Below, piece after piece: positions 25,261 to 33,102 of a stretch of DNA of 64,000 nucleotides (the first letter of the stretch is position 1; each line of letters opens with the position of its first letter). This DNA comes from Salinivirgaceae bacterium. GTDB lineage: Bacteria; Bacteroidota; Bacteroidia; Bacteroidales; SZUA-534. Both the position numbers and the translations under genes were made by a program. The DNA is taken from NCBI GenBank assembly GCA_017474765.1, contig JAFVGW010000054.1:1-64000 (forward strand), given 5' to 3'. Under the pieces are notes generated by a model. The model worked only from the letters and a program-made list of their open reading frames with translations. It ran no database searches and was not told where the DNA came from.

Positions 25261-26205
25261 ATGGCAAAATCGAATAACGCTCATTTGTTCCGCTGCTACG
25301 CGTGGCTGGTCAACACCATTGACGATTTCAACCCCACAAGGGACGAGATTAATAGGCGTTGGGCCAACAATCGGGAACTCAACGACGACAAGGAAGACGA
25401 ATTTGTTGAAAGTAAATTTCACCGTTGGCGGCGAGCGGCTGAAGAAATTTTCGGCCTCGAAATAGAGTGCGTTAACGGCCGCTATAGCATTCGTAAACCC
25501 GACGACAATCGTCAGTACAAACTCTGTCGGCAAATGCTTAACGCCTTTGCTGTCAACGATATAATAAAAGGGAACAAGGCTCTTGACAAGCAGATTCTGC
25601 TCGAAGACGTGCCGTCGGGTCAGACGCACCTGACCACCATTCTGTCGGCAATGCGCAACCGCCACACACTCAGAATGATACACCAAAGTTTTTGGCGCAA
25701 CGAACCCACCTACCCAACGGTGGAGCCATATAGCCTGAAAATGTTCCGCCAACGGTGGTATCTGCTTGCCAAAGTGCTCGACAACAGCAAAAAGGACGAT
25801 ATAGGCGAACTTCGCACCTATGGACTCGACCGTATTGTCAGCGCGGTTGAAACCGACGACAGTTACACTATGCCCGACAATTTTGAAGCTAATAATTTTT
25901 TCGCCAATCTTATGGGTATCAGCGGATTAGGTGGCAAAATCGAGGAAGTGAAAATTGTGGTTGAAGAAGAACAGGCCAAATATCTGCGCACATTACCGCT
26001 GCACCACTCGCAAAAAGAAGTATGGACTGGCGATTGGGAATCGGAATTTGAGTACAAACTGATTGTAAACGAAGAGTTCATACGCGAATTGCGCGCCTAC
26101 GGGCCCAGCCTTGAAGTGCTAGAACCCGAATGGCTGCGCGAGGAATTCCGCAAAGAGGCCGAACGCACGTTGCGAGCTTACAAAAAGACAAAAGACAAAA
26201 ATTGA
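25261..26205 (+). CDS. WYL-domain transcriptional regulator
   Basis: 314 residues. The N-terminal part (about 1-75) looks like a helical DNA-binding region. The middle and C-terminal parts match the WYL domain (VEPYSLKMFRQRWYLLAKVL, RTYGLDRIVSAVET) with its C-terminal extension (VLEPEWLREEFRKEAERTL). WYL proteins sense nucleic acids or nucleotides and often control defence or DNA-repair loci. It is placed at the head of the island, directly before an exonuclease gene (60-base gap). Confidence 0.85.
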   Translation: MAKSNNAHLFRCYAWLVNTIDDFNPTRDEINRRWANNRELNDDKEDEFVESKFHRWRRAAEEIFGLEIECVNGRYSIRKPDDNRQYKLCRQMLNAFAVNDIIKGNKALDKQILLEDVPSGQTHLTTILSAMRNRHTLRMIHQSFWRNEPTYPTVEPYSLKMFRQRWYLLAKVLDNSKKDDIGELRTYGLDRIVSAVETDDSYTMPDNFEANNFFANLMGISGLGGKIEEVKIVVEEEQAKYLRTLPLHHSQKEVWTGDWESEFEYKLIVNEEFIRELRAYGPSLEVLEPEWLREEFRKEAERTLRAYKKTKDKN

Positions 26206-26265
26206 CCTTTATTAAACCTTGATAATCAATCAACAAGCGTTTTATAGACTGATAAACCTTAAACT

Positions 26266-26760
26266 ATGAAAGATTTTGCAGCAATCGATTTTGAGACAGC
26301 AAACGGCTCACCTTCAAGTGTTTGCAGTGTTGGCGTGGTTGTGGTGCGCGGCGGCCGTGTGGTCGATTCGTTCTACTCGCTCATTCGGCCCGAGCCCAAC
26401 TATTACGCGTGGTTCTGCCAGCAGGTGCACGGTTTGAGCCACGAAGACACCGACTCGGCGCCGCTCTTTCCCGACGTTTGGGCGCAGATTGAACCCAAAA
26501 TCAAAGGCTTGCCGCTTGTTGCACACAACAAGTCGTTCGACGAACGCTGCCTGAAAGCCGTGTTCCAAACCTATCGTATGGATTATCCTGACTATCAGTT
26601 CTTCTGCACCTGTGTGGCCGCGCGTCGGCATTTTGGCAAGGATTTGCCCGACCACCAGTTGCACACCGTATCGGCCGCCTGCGGCTACATTCTCGAAAAC
26701 CACCACCACGCCCTTGCCGACGCCGAGGCTTGCGCGGCGATTGCGAAGGTGATTTTGTGA
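26266..26760 (+). CDS. DEDDh 3'-5' exonuclease (DnaQ/epsilon-like)
   Basis: 164 residues, the exonuclease domain only. The acidic residues are in AIDFETANG (D8, E10), the second motif is LVAHNKSFDERCL, and the C-terminal HHHALADAEACA supplies the catalytic His and Asp. Such stand-alone domains degrade single-stranded DNA or RNA ends. It follows the WYL regulator and may be controlled by it. No polymerase III clamp-binding motif is evident. Confidence 0.88.
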   Translation: MKDFAAIDFETANGSPSSVCSVGVVVVRGGRVVDSFYSLIRPEPNYYAWFCQQVHGLSHEDTDSAPLFPDVWAQIEPKIKGLPLVAHNKSFDERCLKAVFQTYRMDYPDYQFFCTCVAARRHFGKDLPDHQLHTVSAACGYILENHHHALADAEACAAIAKVIL

Positions 26761-26800
26761 GATGTAATTTGGTATTGGTAGTCTGGAAACCAAAAAACGA

Positions 26801-26862
26801 TTGAAATTTCGCAGTACCACTTCACATTTTCATTGAAAATTCGCAGTGGAGTTGCGGATTTT
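26801..26862. repeat. Left 62-bp direct repeat flanking the DUF4143 ATPase
   Basis: This copy and 28032-28093 agree at 58 of 62 positions by manual alignment. Each copy holds two TTGAAAnTTCGCAGT words 32 bases apart and ends in GAGTTGCGGATTTT. The left copy ends two bases before the gene's promoter. The pair bounds the ATPase gene precisely. Confidence 0.85.
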
Positions 26863-26864
26863 TA

Positions 26865-26872
26865 TATATTTG
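26865..26872 (+). promoter_or_regulatory. Promoter -7 element of the DUF4143 ATPase
   Basis: TATATTTG matches TAnnTTTG and lies 17 bases before the start codon, just outside the left direct repeat. Confidence 0.55.
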
Positions 26873-26889
26873 CAGAAAATTAATAGGCT

Positions 26890-28023
26890 ATGAACGAGCG
26901 TGTTTTGCAAATTATCGACGATGAAAGCGTGTTTCTGTTCGGTGCGCGCCAAACAGGGAAAACAACAATGCTTATGAACCGTTTCCCCGATGCCATATAT
27001 TTCGACCTGCTTCAAACCGACGTATTGAACCGCTTCCGTCAGCGGCCAGCATTGTTGCGCGAGACGCTAAAAACCGCCGCCGAAGACCAGTTGGTAATCA
27101 TTGACGAGATTCAGCAAGTGCCAGAACTTCTGAATGAGATTCATTGGCTGATAACGAACCAAAATCTGCGGTTCATACTGTGTGGTTCGAGCGCACGGAA
27201 ACTTAAACGTCAGGGTGTTAACACGTTAGGTGGACGTGCCGTGCCACAGTATCTGTTCCCGTTTGTGAGTTGCGAGGTCCCTGATTTCGACATAGACCGC
27301 GCCGTGAACAACGGTATGATGCCCCGCCACTATCTGAAAGACAACCCTGCCAGCCTGCTGAAGGCTTACGTAGGCATATATCTGCGTGAGGAGATTCAAG
27401 CCGAGTCACTTGTTCGAAACCTTGCTGGCTTTTCGCGATTTCTCGAAATTGCAGCAATGACCGACGGCGAAATGGTTAATTATCTGAATATCGCGTCAGA
27501 TTGTGGGGTGAGTGCGAACACGGTGAAAGAGTATTTTCAAATTCTTGCGGACACGCTGGTGGGCTATATGATTCCAGCCTATACGCGCAAAGCCAAACGG
27601 AAAGTTGTGCAGGCGCCGCGTTTCTACCTATTCGACGTGGGTGTCACAAATTACTTGCTTGGTCGCTCACACCTGCAACGTGGCACAGTTGAGTATGGGC
27701 ACGCGTTTGAACACCTTGTGGTTCAAGAGGTTGTTGCGTATTTAAGTTACACCGACAACCCTAATAAACTATCATACTGGCGGACATACACGCAGATTGA
27801 AGTTGATATGATTTTAGGTGACGCTAAAGTTGCCATTGAAATAAAATCGACAGAAGAGGTGCTTCCCAAACACCTAAAAGGACTGAAAGCCTTTGCCGAC
27901 GAATATCCCGAATGCCGCCTGATGATTGTGTCGCTCGACCGCTTCAACCGCATTGTCGATGGCATTGAACACCTGCACGTTAACGACTTCTTCAGGAAAC
28001 TGTGGGCACACGAAATTATTTGA
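26890..28023 (+). CDS. AAA_14/DUF4143 ATPase
   Basis: 377 residues. Walker A is GARQTGKT (about 18-25), Walker B is QLVIIDEIQQVP, and sensor-like LCGSSARKLKR precedes a winged-helix region (DCGVSANTVKEYFQIL). The C-terminal DUF4143 part has the PD-(D/E)XK-like order FEHLVVQE...EVDMIL...AIEIKST. These ATPases occur in many copies in Bacteroidota and archaea. Their role is unsettled, with mobility, toxin-like and defence roles proposed. Here the gene lies exactly between two 62-bp direct repeats, which supports movement or duplication as a unit. Confidence 0.9.
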   Translation: MNERVLQIIDDESVFLFGARQTGKTTMLMNRFPDAIYFDLLQTDVLNRFRQRPALLRETLKTAAEDQLVIIDEIQQVPELLNEIHWLITNQNLRFILCGSSARKLKRQGVNTLGGRAVPQYLFPFVSCEVPDFDIDRAVNNGMMPRHYLKDNPASLLKAYVGIYLREEIQAESLVRNLAGFSRFLEIAAMTDGEMVNYLNIASDCGVSANTVKEYFQILADTLVGYMIPAYTRKAKRKVVQAPRFYLFDVGVTNYLLGRSHLQRGTVEYGHAFEHLVVQEVVAYLSYTDNPNKLSYWRTYTQIEVDMILGDAKVAIEIKSTEEVLPKHLKGLKAFADEYPECRLMIVSLDRFNRIVDGIEHLHVNDFFRKLWAHEII

Positions 28024-28031
28024 ATAAATTA

Positions 28032-28093
28032 TTGAAAATTCGCAGTACCACTTCATATTTTCATTGAAATTTCGCAGTAGAGTTGCGGATTTT
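28032..28093. repeat. Right 62-bp direct repeat flanking the DUF4143 ATPase
   Basis: Same orientation as 26801-26862, with four substitutions. It starts eight bases after the ATPase stop codon. The repeat units are not inverted, so this is not a classic IS end. Confidence 0.85.
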
Positions 28094-28106
28094 AAAGGTT
28101 TTTAAG

Positions 28107-28140
28107 CAGCGCGCAAAAAAAACGTCCGCGCTGTTTTTTT
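28107..28140 (+). terminator. Terminator after the DUF4143 cassette
   Basis: CAGCGCG and CGCGCTG arms around a 13-base loop are followed by seven T residues. The hairpin and the following CTxGCCGCTCTC sequence recur at 30259-30311. Confidence 0.75.
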
Positions 28141-28632
28141 ATGCTCGCCGCTCTCGGACTCGATAAATGCCAAAACGACAAAGAGCGGGCGGCAATACTT
28201 CAAGAAGAAATTGCCCGAAGAGAAGCCGAATTGAATCCAATTAAAGAGACGTATCGGAATGTGTTTGGGCGTATTGTTGACGAATGGTACAATGAGTTCG
28301 CAACTAAATTCCCCGATTTGGTACCAGAGTCGTTTAAACTTGACAATTGGATACAAACGATTGTTAATTATGATAGTGCACGCTGTACTATTATTATTGG
28401 TAAAGTCGAAAAAGAACTTCTCTGCTTTGTAATTATTAAACTTAAAGACCCCAAAAATGACAGGCACATAATCGATAAACTGGCAATAGAATGCCCCAAA
28501 AATTATCGGTGGAAACGTGAAAACATTATAAGTGCATGGTTTGGAATCAACGATTTTGACGCCGCATTCTCGTATTTCTGTAAGATAGTCGAGCGTTTTG
28601 GGAAATTGCAAAAGGCTGAAAAGCAGAGTTGA
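28141..28632 (+). CDS. Unrecognised protein, probably truncated at its start
   Basis: 163 residues. The apparent ATG touches the T run of a terminator, and its first codons (MLAAL) lie in a sequence duplicated at 30301-30311, so the true N-terminus is probably lost. The visible part has a charged helix (KERAAILQEEIARREAELNP) then a mixed alpha/beta region (RCTIIIGKVEKELLCFVIIK, YRWKRENIISAWFGINDFD). Layout and length resemble the C-terminal third of the nuclease at 28977 (VVIFQEGRYYCEVHF...VWKWFQKEV). Inference: a degraded relative of that nuclease family. Confidence 0.5.
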   Translation: MLAALGLDKCQNDKERAAILQEEIARREAELNPIKETYRNVFGRIVDEWYNEFATKFPDLVPESFKLDNWIQTIVNYDSARCTIIIGKVEKELLCFVIIKLKDPKNDRHIIDKLAIECPKNYRWKRENIISAWFGINDFDAAFSYFCKIVERFGKLQKAEKQS

Positions 28633-28695
28633 AGGTGTGGTATGAATTGGAATTATTTTTAACTTTATGGGGTTGTACAATAAATATCTTTAAAT

Positions 28696-28959
28696 ATGAC
28701 AAAAGAAGAACTTGAAAAAATAATCGAAAAGTATCAGCACAAAAGTCACCAATCCGAGAGATATGGGGAAGAAAAATGTGCTCTATTCGACCGTATCGCA
28801 GGACAAATAGAACTCAACATAAACGACTATTTGGATGACGATTACTATGAAACTGAAGAAGATGTAATAAGCAATGTCCGTGAAATATTCGAAGAAAATG
28901 ACAATTTCTTTGATGCGGGAGAGTGGAAGGATTTTGATTGGGATAATGATGATTTGTAA
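28696..28959 (+). CDS. Small acidic protein next to a nuclease
   Basis: 87 residues, strongly acidic (Asp/Glu-rich, with DYLDDDYYETEEDV and EWKDFDWDNDDL). It resembles no named family to my eye. It lies 17 bases upstream of the PD-(D/E)XK nuclease and shares its low G+C, so both were probably acquired together. The charge pattern would suit a DNA-mimic inhibitor or antitoxin of the nuclease, but this is inference only. Confidence 0.6.
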   Translation: MTKEELEKIIEKYQHKSHQSERYGEEKCALFDRIAGQIELNINDYLDDDYYETEEDVISNVREIFEENDNFFDAGEWKDFDWDNDDL

Positions 28960-28976
28960 AATAAGAGATACCATTT

Positions 28977-30236
28977 ATGTCATTAGAAATTGATACATAT
29001 AAATATTGCGAAGAAATATTATCCGAATACAACCATATTAAATTTAAAGAAATCGGACAGTTTTTCGTGGTGTTAGATGAGTTTTCGCAAAAACACAACG
29101 AGTTGGAGAAAAAACTTCCTTATCACATTAATGTAATAAAGGAACTTCACGCAAATGAAAATGCTAATAGCCGTATATTATCAGCTTTGCTTCAATACAA
29201 TGAAAGTGGTGATTTCGTATTACTTAAAAGTTTTGTTGATTACTTTTTAGCGGGAAAAGACATAGAAATTAGTAACCCATATATAACAACCGAAAATTTA
29301 AGAATTGATTTGTTAGTCAGGGAAGAAGGGAAATACGCAATTATTTTCGAGAACAAGATTTATAACGCAGCTCTTCAGAAAAACCAAATTGCCCGTTATA
29401 TCCAAAAGATGCGTGATGAAGGTTACAACGACAAACAAATCTATGTAGTATTTTTGCCTTCGACGGATATGTATGAAACAAACGCCTGTAGTTGGACAGA
29501 ACCGAAAGTGGAATGTGAATCCTGTGATGGTACAAGATGCAAGCAAATGCCAGATTTAAATGAAAAATTTCGAGACAGGTATTGTGTAGTTACGTTTAGA
29601 GAAGGTATTATTGATTGGTTGAAGGAGTCTGTTATACCTAATTGCAGGCAAAAAGAGGTATTAATGTACACAGCGGCTGTGCAATACCTTGATTATTTGG
29701 AATGTCATTTTGAAATCAATACAATTTATAAAAATATGAATATGGAATTAGAACAATTTTTGAAAGAGAAACTTCAATTAAACAATTTGAAAAATGAAGA
29801 ACAACTTATTGTTATTGACGCGAAAATGAATGAAATCCAACAGTTAATTAATCAAATGGATGCAATGAAGGTTAATGTTCGCAAAAAAATCTTTAATGAA
29901 TGGAAACAAAAGATTAAAACCGAATATAAGGACCTTCCTCTTTTAGAAGATGCGTTTGTTGGTGTAACTGTTGGAACTATTGATGATAAAAAAGTGGACG
30001 TAGTTATTTTTCAAGAGGGAAGGTATTATTGTGAAGTTCATTTTGATCCCAAACTACCCCAAGAAGAAAGAATTATTACAAATACAAAACTAATGGAACT
30101 TAATGATATTTTGCCCGAAACCAATGGGAATGAAGATTGCGTTTGGAAATGGTTCCAAAAAGAAGTAACCCCTGATTTATTTGATTGCTTCATTGAGACC
30201 ATTAGAAAATGTAAGGATTTGGTGGATAAAGACTGA
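28977..30236 (+). CDS. PD-(D/E)XK superfamily nuclease
   Basis: 419 residues. The nuclease core is visible: an N-terminal ENANSRILSALL helix (about 61-72), LRIDLLV (D111), then IIFENKI (E125-N-K127), and a Gln-rich helix LQKNQIARYI. This matches the PDDEXK_4-like group. The region after about 240 is a coiled-coil-like helix followed by an alpha/beta domain. Two CxxC-type pairs (CESCDGTRC) may bind zinc. Low G+C sets it apart from the surrounding genes. The role is unknown, and defence or restriction of foreign DNA is plausible. Confidence 0.8.
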   Translation: MSLEIDTYKYCEEILSEYNHIKFKEIGQFFVVLDEFSQKHNELEKKLPYHINVIKELHANENANSRILSALLQYNESGDFVLLKSFVDYFLAGKDIEISNPYITTENLRIDLLVREEGKYAIIFENKIYNAALQKNQIARYIQKMRDEGYNDKQIYVVFLPSTDMYETNACSWTEPKVECESCDGTRCKQMPDLNEKFRDRYCVVTFREGIIDWLKESVIPNCRQKEVLMYTAAVQYLDYLECHFEINTIYKNMNMELEQFLKEKLQLNNLKNEEQLIVIDAKMNEIQQLINQMDAMKVNVRKKIFNEWKQKIKTEYKDLPLLEDAFVGVTVGTIDDKKVDVVIFQEGRYYCEVHFDPKLPQEERIITNTKLMELNDILPETNGNEDCVWKWFQKEVTPDLFDCFIETIRKCKDLVDKD

Positions 30237-30261
30237 TTGATAGTCTTATTCCTGATAAAAG

Positions 30262-30298
30262 CAGCGTGGCGCGAAAAAATCCGCCGCGCTGTTTTTTT
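30262..30298 (+). terminator. Terminator after the nuclease gene
   Basis: CAGCGtGGCG pairs with CGCCgCGCTG and is followed by seven T residues. The element with its 3' flank (30259-30311) repeats that at 28104-28155. Confidence 0.75.
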
Positions 30299-30353
30299 GC
30301 TTGCCGCTCTCATTATTCGAGAGTGGCGTACCCTAATATTGCGTGCAGAAATT

Positions 30354-30385
30354 CCTTAAGGATGGCTTAATCTTCCCTTAAGGAT
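30354..30385. promoter_or_regulatory. Two CCTTAAGGAT boxes upstream of the MoxR locus
   Basis: The 10-base word CCTTAAGGAT (containing the palindrome CCTTAAGG) occurs at 30354-30363 and 30376-30385, 22 bases apart (two helical turns), just before the gene at 30403. Spacing and symmetry suggest a dimeric operator. The protein that would bind is not identified. Confidence 0.45.
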
Positions 30386-30402
30386 AAAAACAAAAAACGC
30401 GT

Positions 30403-30711
30403 ATGAAAAAGAGCAACAAAACCGACAGCAATTGGAGCCACAGGCACGACTATCCGATTGATGAAATATGGAACACAAACAACGCCTTGGCGCGGCTGAT
30501 AGAGCCACGTTTGCGGGCGTTCTTGGCGTTGGACAAGCACGGTTTTCCTGTCGGATTCGCCGATATGCGCGAATGGAACAACGCCATTCGGCAGATGGCC
30601 GATGCCTTTGAGCTGATGAGCACCACGCACACGCTCACAAGCGAGGAGGCAATCACCGTAAAAACTGGGCTAAACCTTTTCTGCAAACATTATTGCAATT
30701 TATGGGATTAA
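30403..30711 (+). CDS. Small hypothetical protein, first gene of the MoxR locus
   Basis: 102 residues. Features are PIDEIWNTNNALARLIEPRL, an EWNNAI helix and the ending GLNLFCKHYCNLWD. The LFxKHYxxLWD ending reminds me of small uncharacterised proteins common in Bacteroidales phages and mobile elements. That recollection is not proof of homology. No catalytic motif is seen. It lies 21 bases before the first AINSVP-repeat gene and probably shares its transcript. Confidence 0.6.
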   Translation: MKKSNKTDSNWSHRHDYPIDEIWNTNNALARLIEPRLRAFLALDKHGFPVGFADMREWNNAIRQMADAFELMSTTHTLTSEEAITVKTGLNLFCKHYCNLWD

Positions 30712-30732
30712 CAACAACTTATTTTTCAGACA

Positions 30733-31242
30733 ATGAACACATTAAACCCCAAACAACACACCCCCCAAGCAAACCAAACCGCCACACTCGTCAAAGACCG
30801 AATGCGCGAGTTTGGGCTTGATTACCAACTCGAAGAACGGCTGCTGGAGGTGAGACTGCGGCACGGTCGGAAGTTGGTTGTCACCTTGCCAGCCGACAAT
30901 CCCGCCCTGGCGCAGAAGTGGCTCTGCCGCATACCGCATAGCGTTGCCGCCATAAACAGCGTGCCGAGCAGGTATCGGGTTGAGAGCCGCCACCGCGCCA
31001 ACACAACCGTCACCCGAAATGAGGATGCGGAGCGCTTCACTTTCGTGATAAGTGTTGAGGAGATAATCGTCAGCCTGCCCAAGGGCCGCGAGTTGGCTCT
31101 GAAGCAGTCGCTCACAATGGCGCAATTCGAGCAGGCGATTGACGAAATTCCCCGCTATGAAGCCGCTATTAACAGTGTTCCGCATTATTTCCGCATTCGC
31201 CCCACGCTGCCTTGCGACAGGTGGGATAAGGAGGATGAGTAA
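30733..31242 (+). CDS. AINSVP-repeat protein, short form
   Basis: 169 residues made of two tandem copies of a domain not known to me. Copy one (about 20-93) contains LEVRLRHGRKLVVTLP and IPHSVAAINSVPSRYRV. Copy two (about 95-163) contains IIVSLPKGRELAL and IPRYEAAINSVPHYFRIR. The protein corresponds to the C-terminal half of the 440-residue protein at 35905. There is no signal peptide and no metal-binding or nucleotide-binding motif. Its place next to a MoxR ATPase suggests a client, adaptor or recognition subunit, which is inference. Confidence 0.7.
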   Translation: MNTLNPKQHTPQANQTATLVKDRMREFGLDYQLEERLLEVRLRHGRKLVVTLPADNPALAQKWLCRIPHSVAAINSVPSRYRVESRHRANTTVTRNEDAERFTFVISVEEIIVSLPKGRELALKQSLTMAQFEQAIDEIPRYEAAINSVPHYFRIRPTLPCDRWDKEDE

Positions 31243-31353
31243 TTATCGCTCTGCGGAAAAAATTCAATAAAAACTGAAAAAACAAAACCTGTGCCGTGAT
31301 TTCGCGCAGGTTGCGGATTTCTTTGTCACGTCGAACTTAAAAAATATATAACT

Positions 31354-32421
31354 ATGGCAATAGATTGTAAAGAACTGCAAAAAATTCTGTCGGTGATGCC
31401 GTCGGAGCAGAACCTGATGCTGGTGGGCAAGCACGGCATTGGAAAATCGGAGATTCTCACACGCTTTTTCGAGCGGCAAGGCTTGCAAGTGGTAACACTT
31501 TTTCTGGGACAGATGAGCGACCCTGGCGACCTGATTGGCCTGCCGCGAATGGACGAGCTGACGGGCCGCACCATTTTTATGCCACCATACTGGTTCCCCG
31601 TCGATGACAAGCCTGTGGTGCTCTTTCTCGATGAGTTGAACCGCGCCCGCCCCGAGGTGCTGCAAACCATTATGGATTTGGCACTTAACCGCAAATTGGC
31701 TGGACGGAATCTTCCCGAAGGAAGCCGCTTGATTTCGGCCGTGAACGATGGCGAGGAATACCAACTTACCGACCTTGACCCCGCGCTGGTGTCGCGTTTC
31801 AACATTTACACCTTTCAGCCGTCGGTGGCGGAATGGCTGATGTGGGCGGCCGAGAACAAACTCGACTCTCGCGTTATTGAGTTCATTCGCGCCACACCCA
31901 AATTTCTCGACAGCGACGGCACCACCAGCACCTTCGACCGCGGCCTACAGAAAACGCCCGACCGCCGCGCCTGGAAAAAGGTTGCCGACTGCATATCAGG
32001 CACAAACAACCTTGAACCCGTCCACAAGAAGATGCTTGCGGGAATTGTGGGAGCCGCCGCCACACAAGCCTTTGTGTCATTCCTGGGCACAAGCCGACTG
32101 CTTTCTGGAAAAGATATTCTGCTCGAATTCCAGAAGCATAAGGACGCGCTCAAAAAGTACAAACTGCACGAGGTGGCAGCGGTGAACGAAGATATTTTCC
32201 AATTCATTGAACTTGGTGGACAAACACCTGAACAAAAGAAAGTTATGGCCGAAAATCTGAAAAAATACATTGATGAGTTGCAGAAGGCCAAGCGAAACGA
32301 AGAGATTGCTCACTTCGCTTCGTTTTTCGAGAAGGACACCTACAAAAACGCCATTTCGTTTGTCATTACCGAGGTTCCCGCTGTGTATGAGGCAATTATC
32401 GGGTTTATTGAGAATTTGTGA
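31354..32421 (+). CDS. MoxR-family AAA+ ATPase
   Basis: 355 residues. Walker A is GKHGIGKS (25-32), Walker B is VVLFLDELNRA (D93, E94), and an arginine finger is likely in DPALVSRF. The C-terminal half is helical. MoxR ATPases remodel or activate partner proteins and almost always pair with a VWA protein, as RavA does with ViaA. Here the VWA gene is two genes downstream. The opening MAIDCKELQKILSVMPSEQN is compact, with no extra N-terminal domain. Confidence 0.9.
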   Translation: MAIDCKELQKILSVMPSEQNLMLVGKHGIGKSEILTRFFERQGLQVVTLFLGQMSDPGDLIGLPRMDELTGRTIFMPPYWFPVDDKPVVLFLDELNRARPEVLQTIMDLALNRKLAGRNLPEGSRLISAVNDGEEYQLTDLDPALVSRFNIYTFQPSVAEWLMWAAENKLDSRVIEFIRATPKFLDSDGTTSTFDRGLQKTPDRRAWKKVADCISGTNNLEPVHKKMLAGIVGAAATQAFVSFLGTSRLLSGKDILLEFQKHKDALKKYKLHEVAAVNEDIFQFIELGGQTPEQKKVMAENLKKYIDELQKAKRNEEIAHFASFFEKDTYKNAISFVITEVPAVYEAIIGFIENL

Positions 32422-32461
32422 TTGGGTGTTAGGTATTGGGTGTTGGGTGCGGATGGCGTTT

Positions 32462-32489
32462 GTAGAGATGCGGTGCGCCACGTCTCTAC
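32462..32489. repeat. Second copy of the GTAGAGA palindromic repeat
   Basis: GTAGAGATG...CGTCTCTAC is nearly identical to the element at 17636-17663 and lies in the gap between the MoxR and SprT-like genes. The preceding bases (32420-32455) are low-complexity TTGGGTGTTAGG-type sequence, whose inverse appears at 35819-35842. Confidence 0.6.
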
Positions 32490-32576
32490 TGCGGTCGAAC
32501 CCGTTAAACTTTCAACTTAAAACTTCAAAAACCTAAAACTAAACTTCCAAACCTTTAACCTTCTAAACTTTTAACA

Positions 32577-32963
32577 ATGACCGATTTACACAAGGAATAC
32601 GATTACTGTTGGGAGATTTTCAGCCGTCAGTTTCCCGAGTTGGCGAAGCCAAAACTATATGTCAGGAAAATGAGGCAGAAATGGGGTTTGTGCGTGCAAG
32701 GCGTGCAGACGCACATTACGCTGAACCGCTGCCTGCAAACGGCCGAAGTGGAGTTTGTCCGTCACGTTATCTTCCACGAGATGTGCCACTTGCTGCACCC
32801 GAACCACAAGCGCGAGTTCTACGATTTGCTCAAGCAGTTCGATGCGATGCAGATAAGTGAGAATGAACTAGTTAATAAACGTGTCGAGCGGCTCAGGCAG
32901 CGTGCCGAAGCCATTCGGAAGACAATTGATAATGAACAATTAAAAATTAACAATGAACAATGA
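32577..32963 (+). CDS. SprT-like zinc metalloprotease
   Basis: 128 residues. The catalytic HExxH is HEMCH (67-71), followed by H74 and H77 in LLHPNHKREF. The upstream KWGLCVQGVQTHITLN and VRHVIFHE match the SprT/YgjP (WLM-like) fold. Such small proteases cleave DNA-bound or misfolded proteins. The last residues (NEQLKINNEQ) derive from a low-complexity repeat that runs on after the stop. It lies between the MoxR and VWA genes, so it is probably part of the same complex. Confidence 0.85.
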   Translation: MTDLHKEYDYCWEIFSRQFPELAKPKLYVRKMRQKWGLCVQGVQTHITLNRCLQTAEVEFVRHVIFHEMCHLLHPNHKREFYDLLKQFDAMQISENELVNKRVERLRQRAEAIRKTIDNEQLKINNEQ

Positions 32964-32988
32964 ACAATGAAAAGACTGCTCGAAACTG

Positions 32989-33012
32989 TCTGTTGTCTGT
33001 TGTCCGTAGTCT
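32989..33012. repeat. 24-bp dispersed repeat, copy 1
   Basis: A 24-base sequence beginning TCTGTTGTCTGTTG and ending CCGTAGTCT is repeated exactly at 40026-40049. Both are intergenic. Before it, AACAATGAACAATGAACAATG forms a microsatellite. Confidence 0.7.
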
Positions 33013-33102
33013 GAAGTCCAATCTCAACAGCAAAGCGCATAACCTTCTAAACTTCTAAACCTTTACACTTCTAAACTTTCCAAACCTTCTAAACTTTTAA
33101 CA

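Noticed and set aside
26801..28093. CRISPR array from regularly spaced TTCGCAGT words
   Set aside because: Only two units occur per repeat, the spacer-like parts are themselves duplicated at the second copy, and there are no cas genes.
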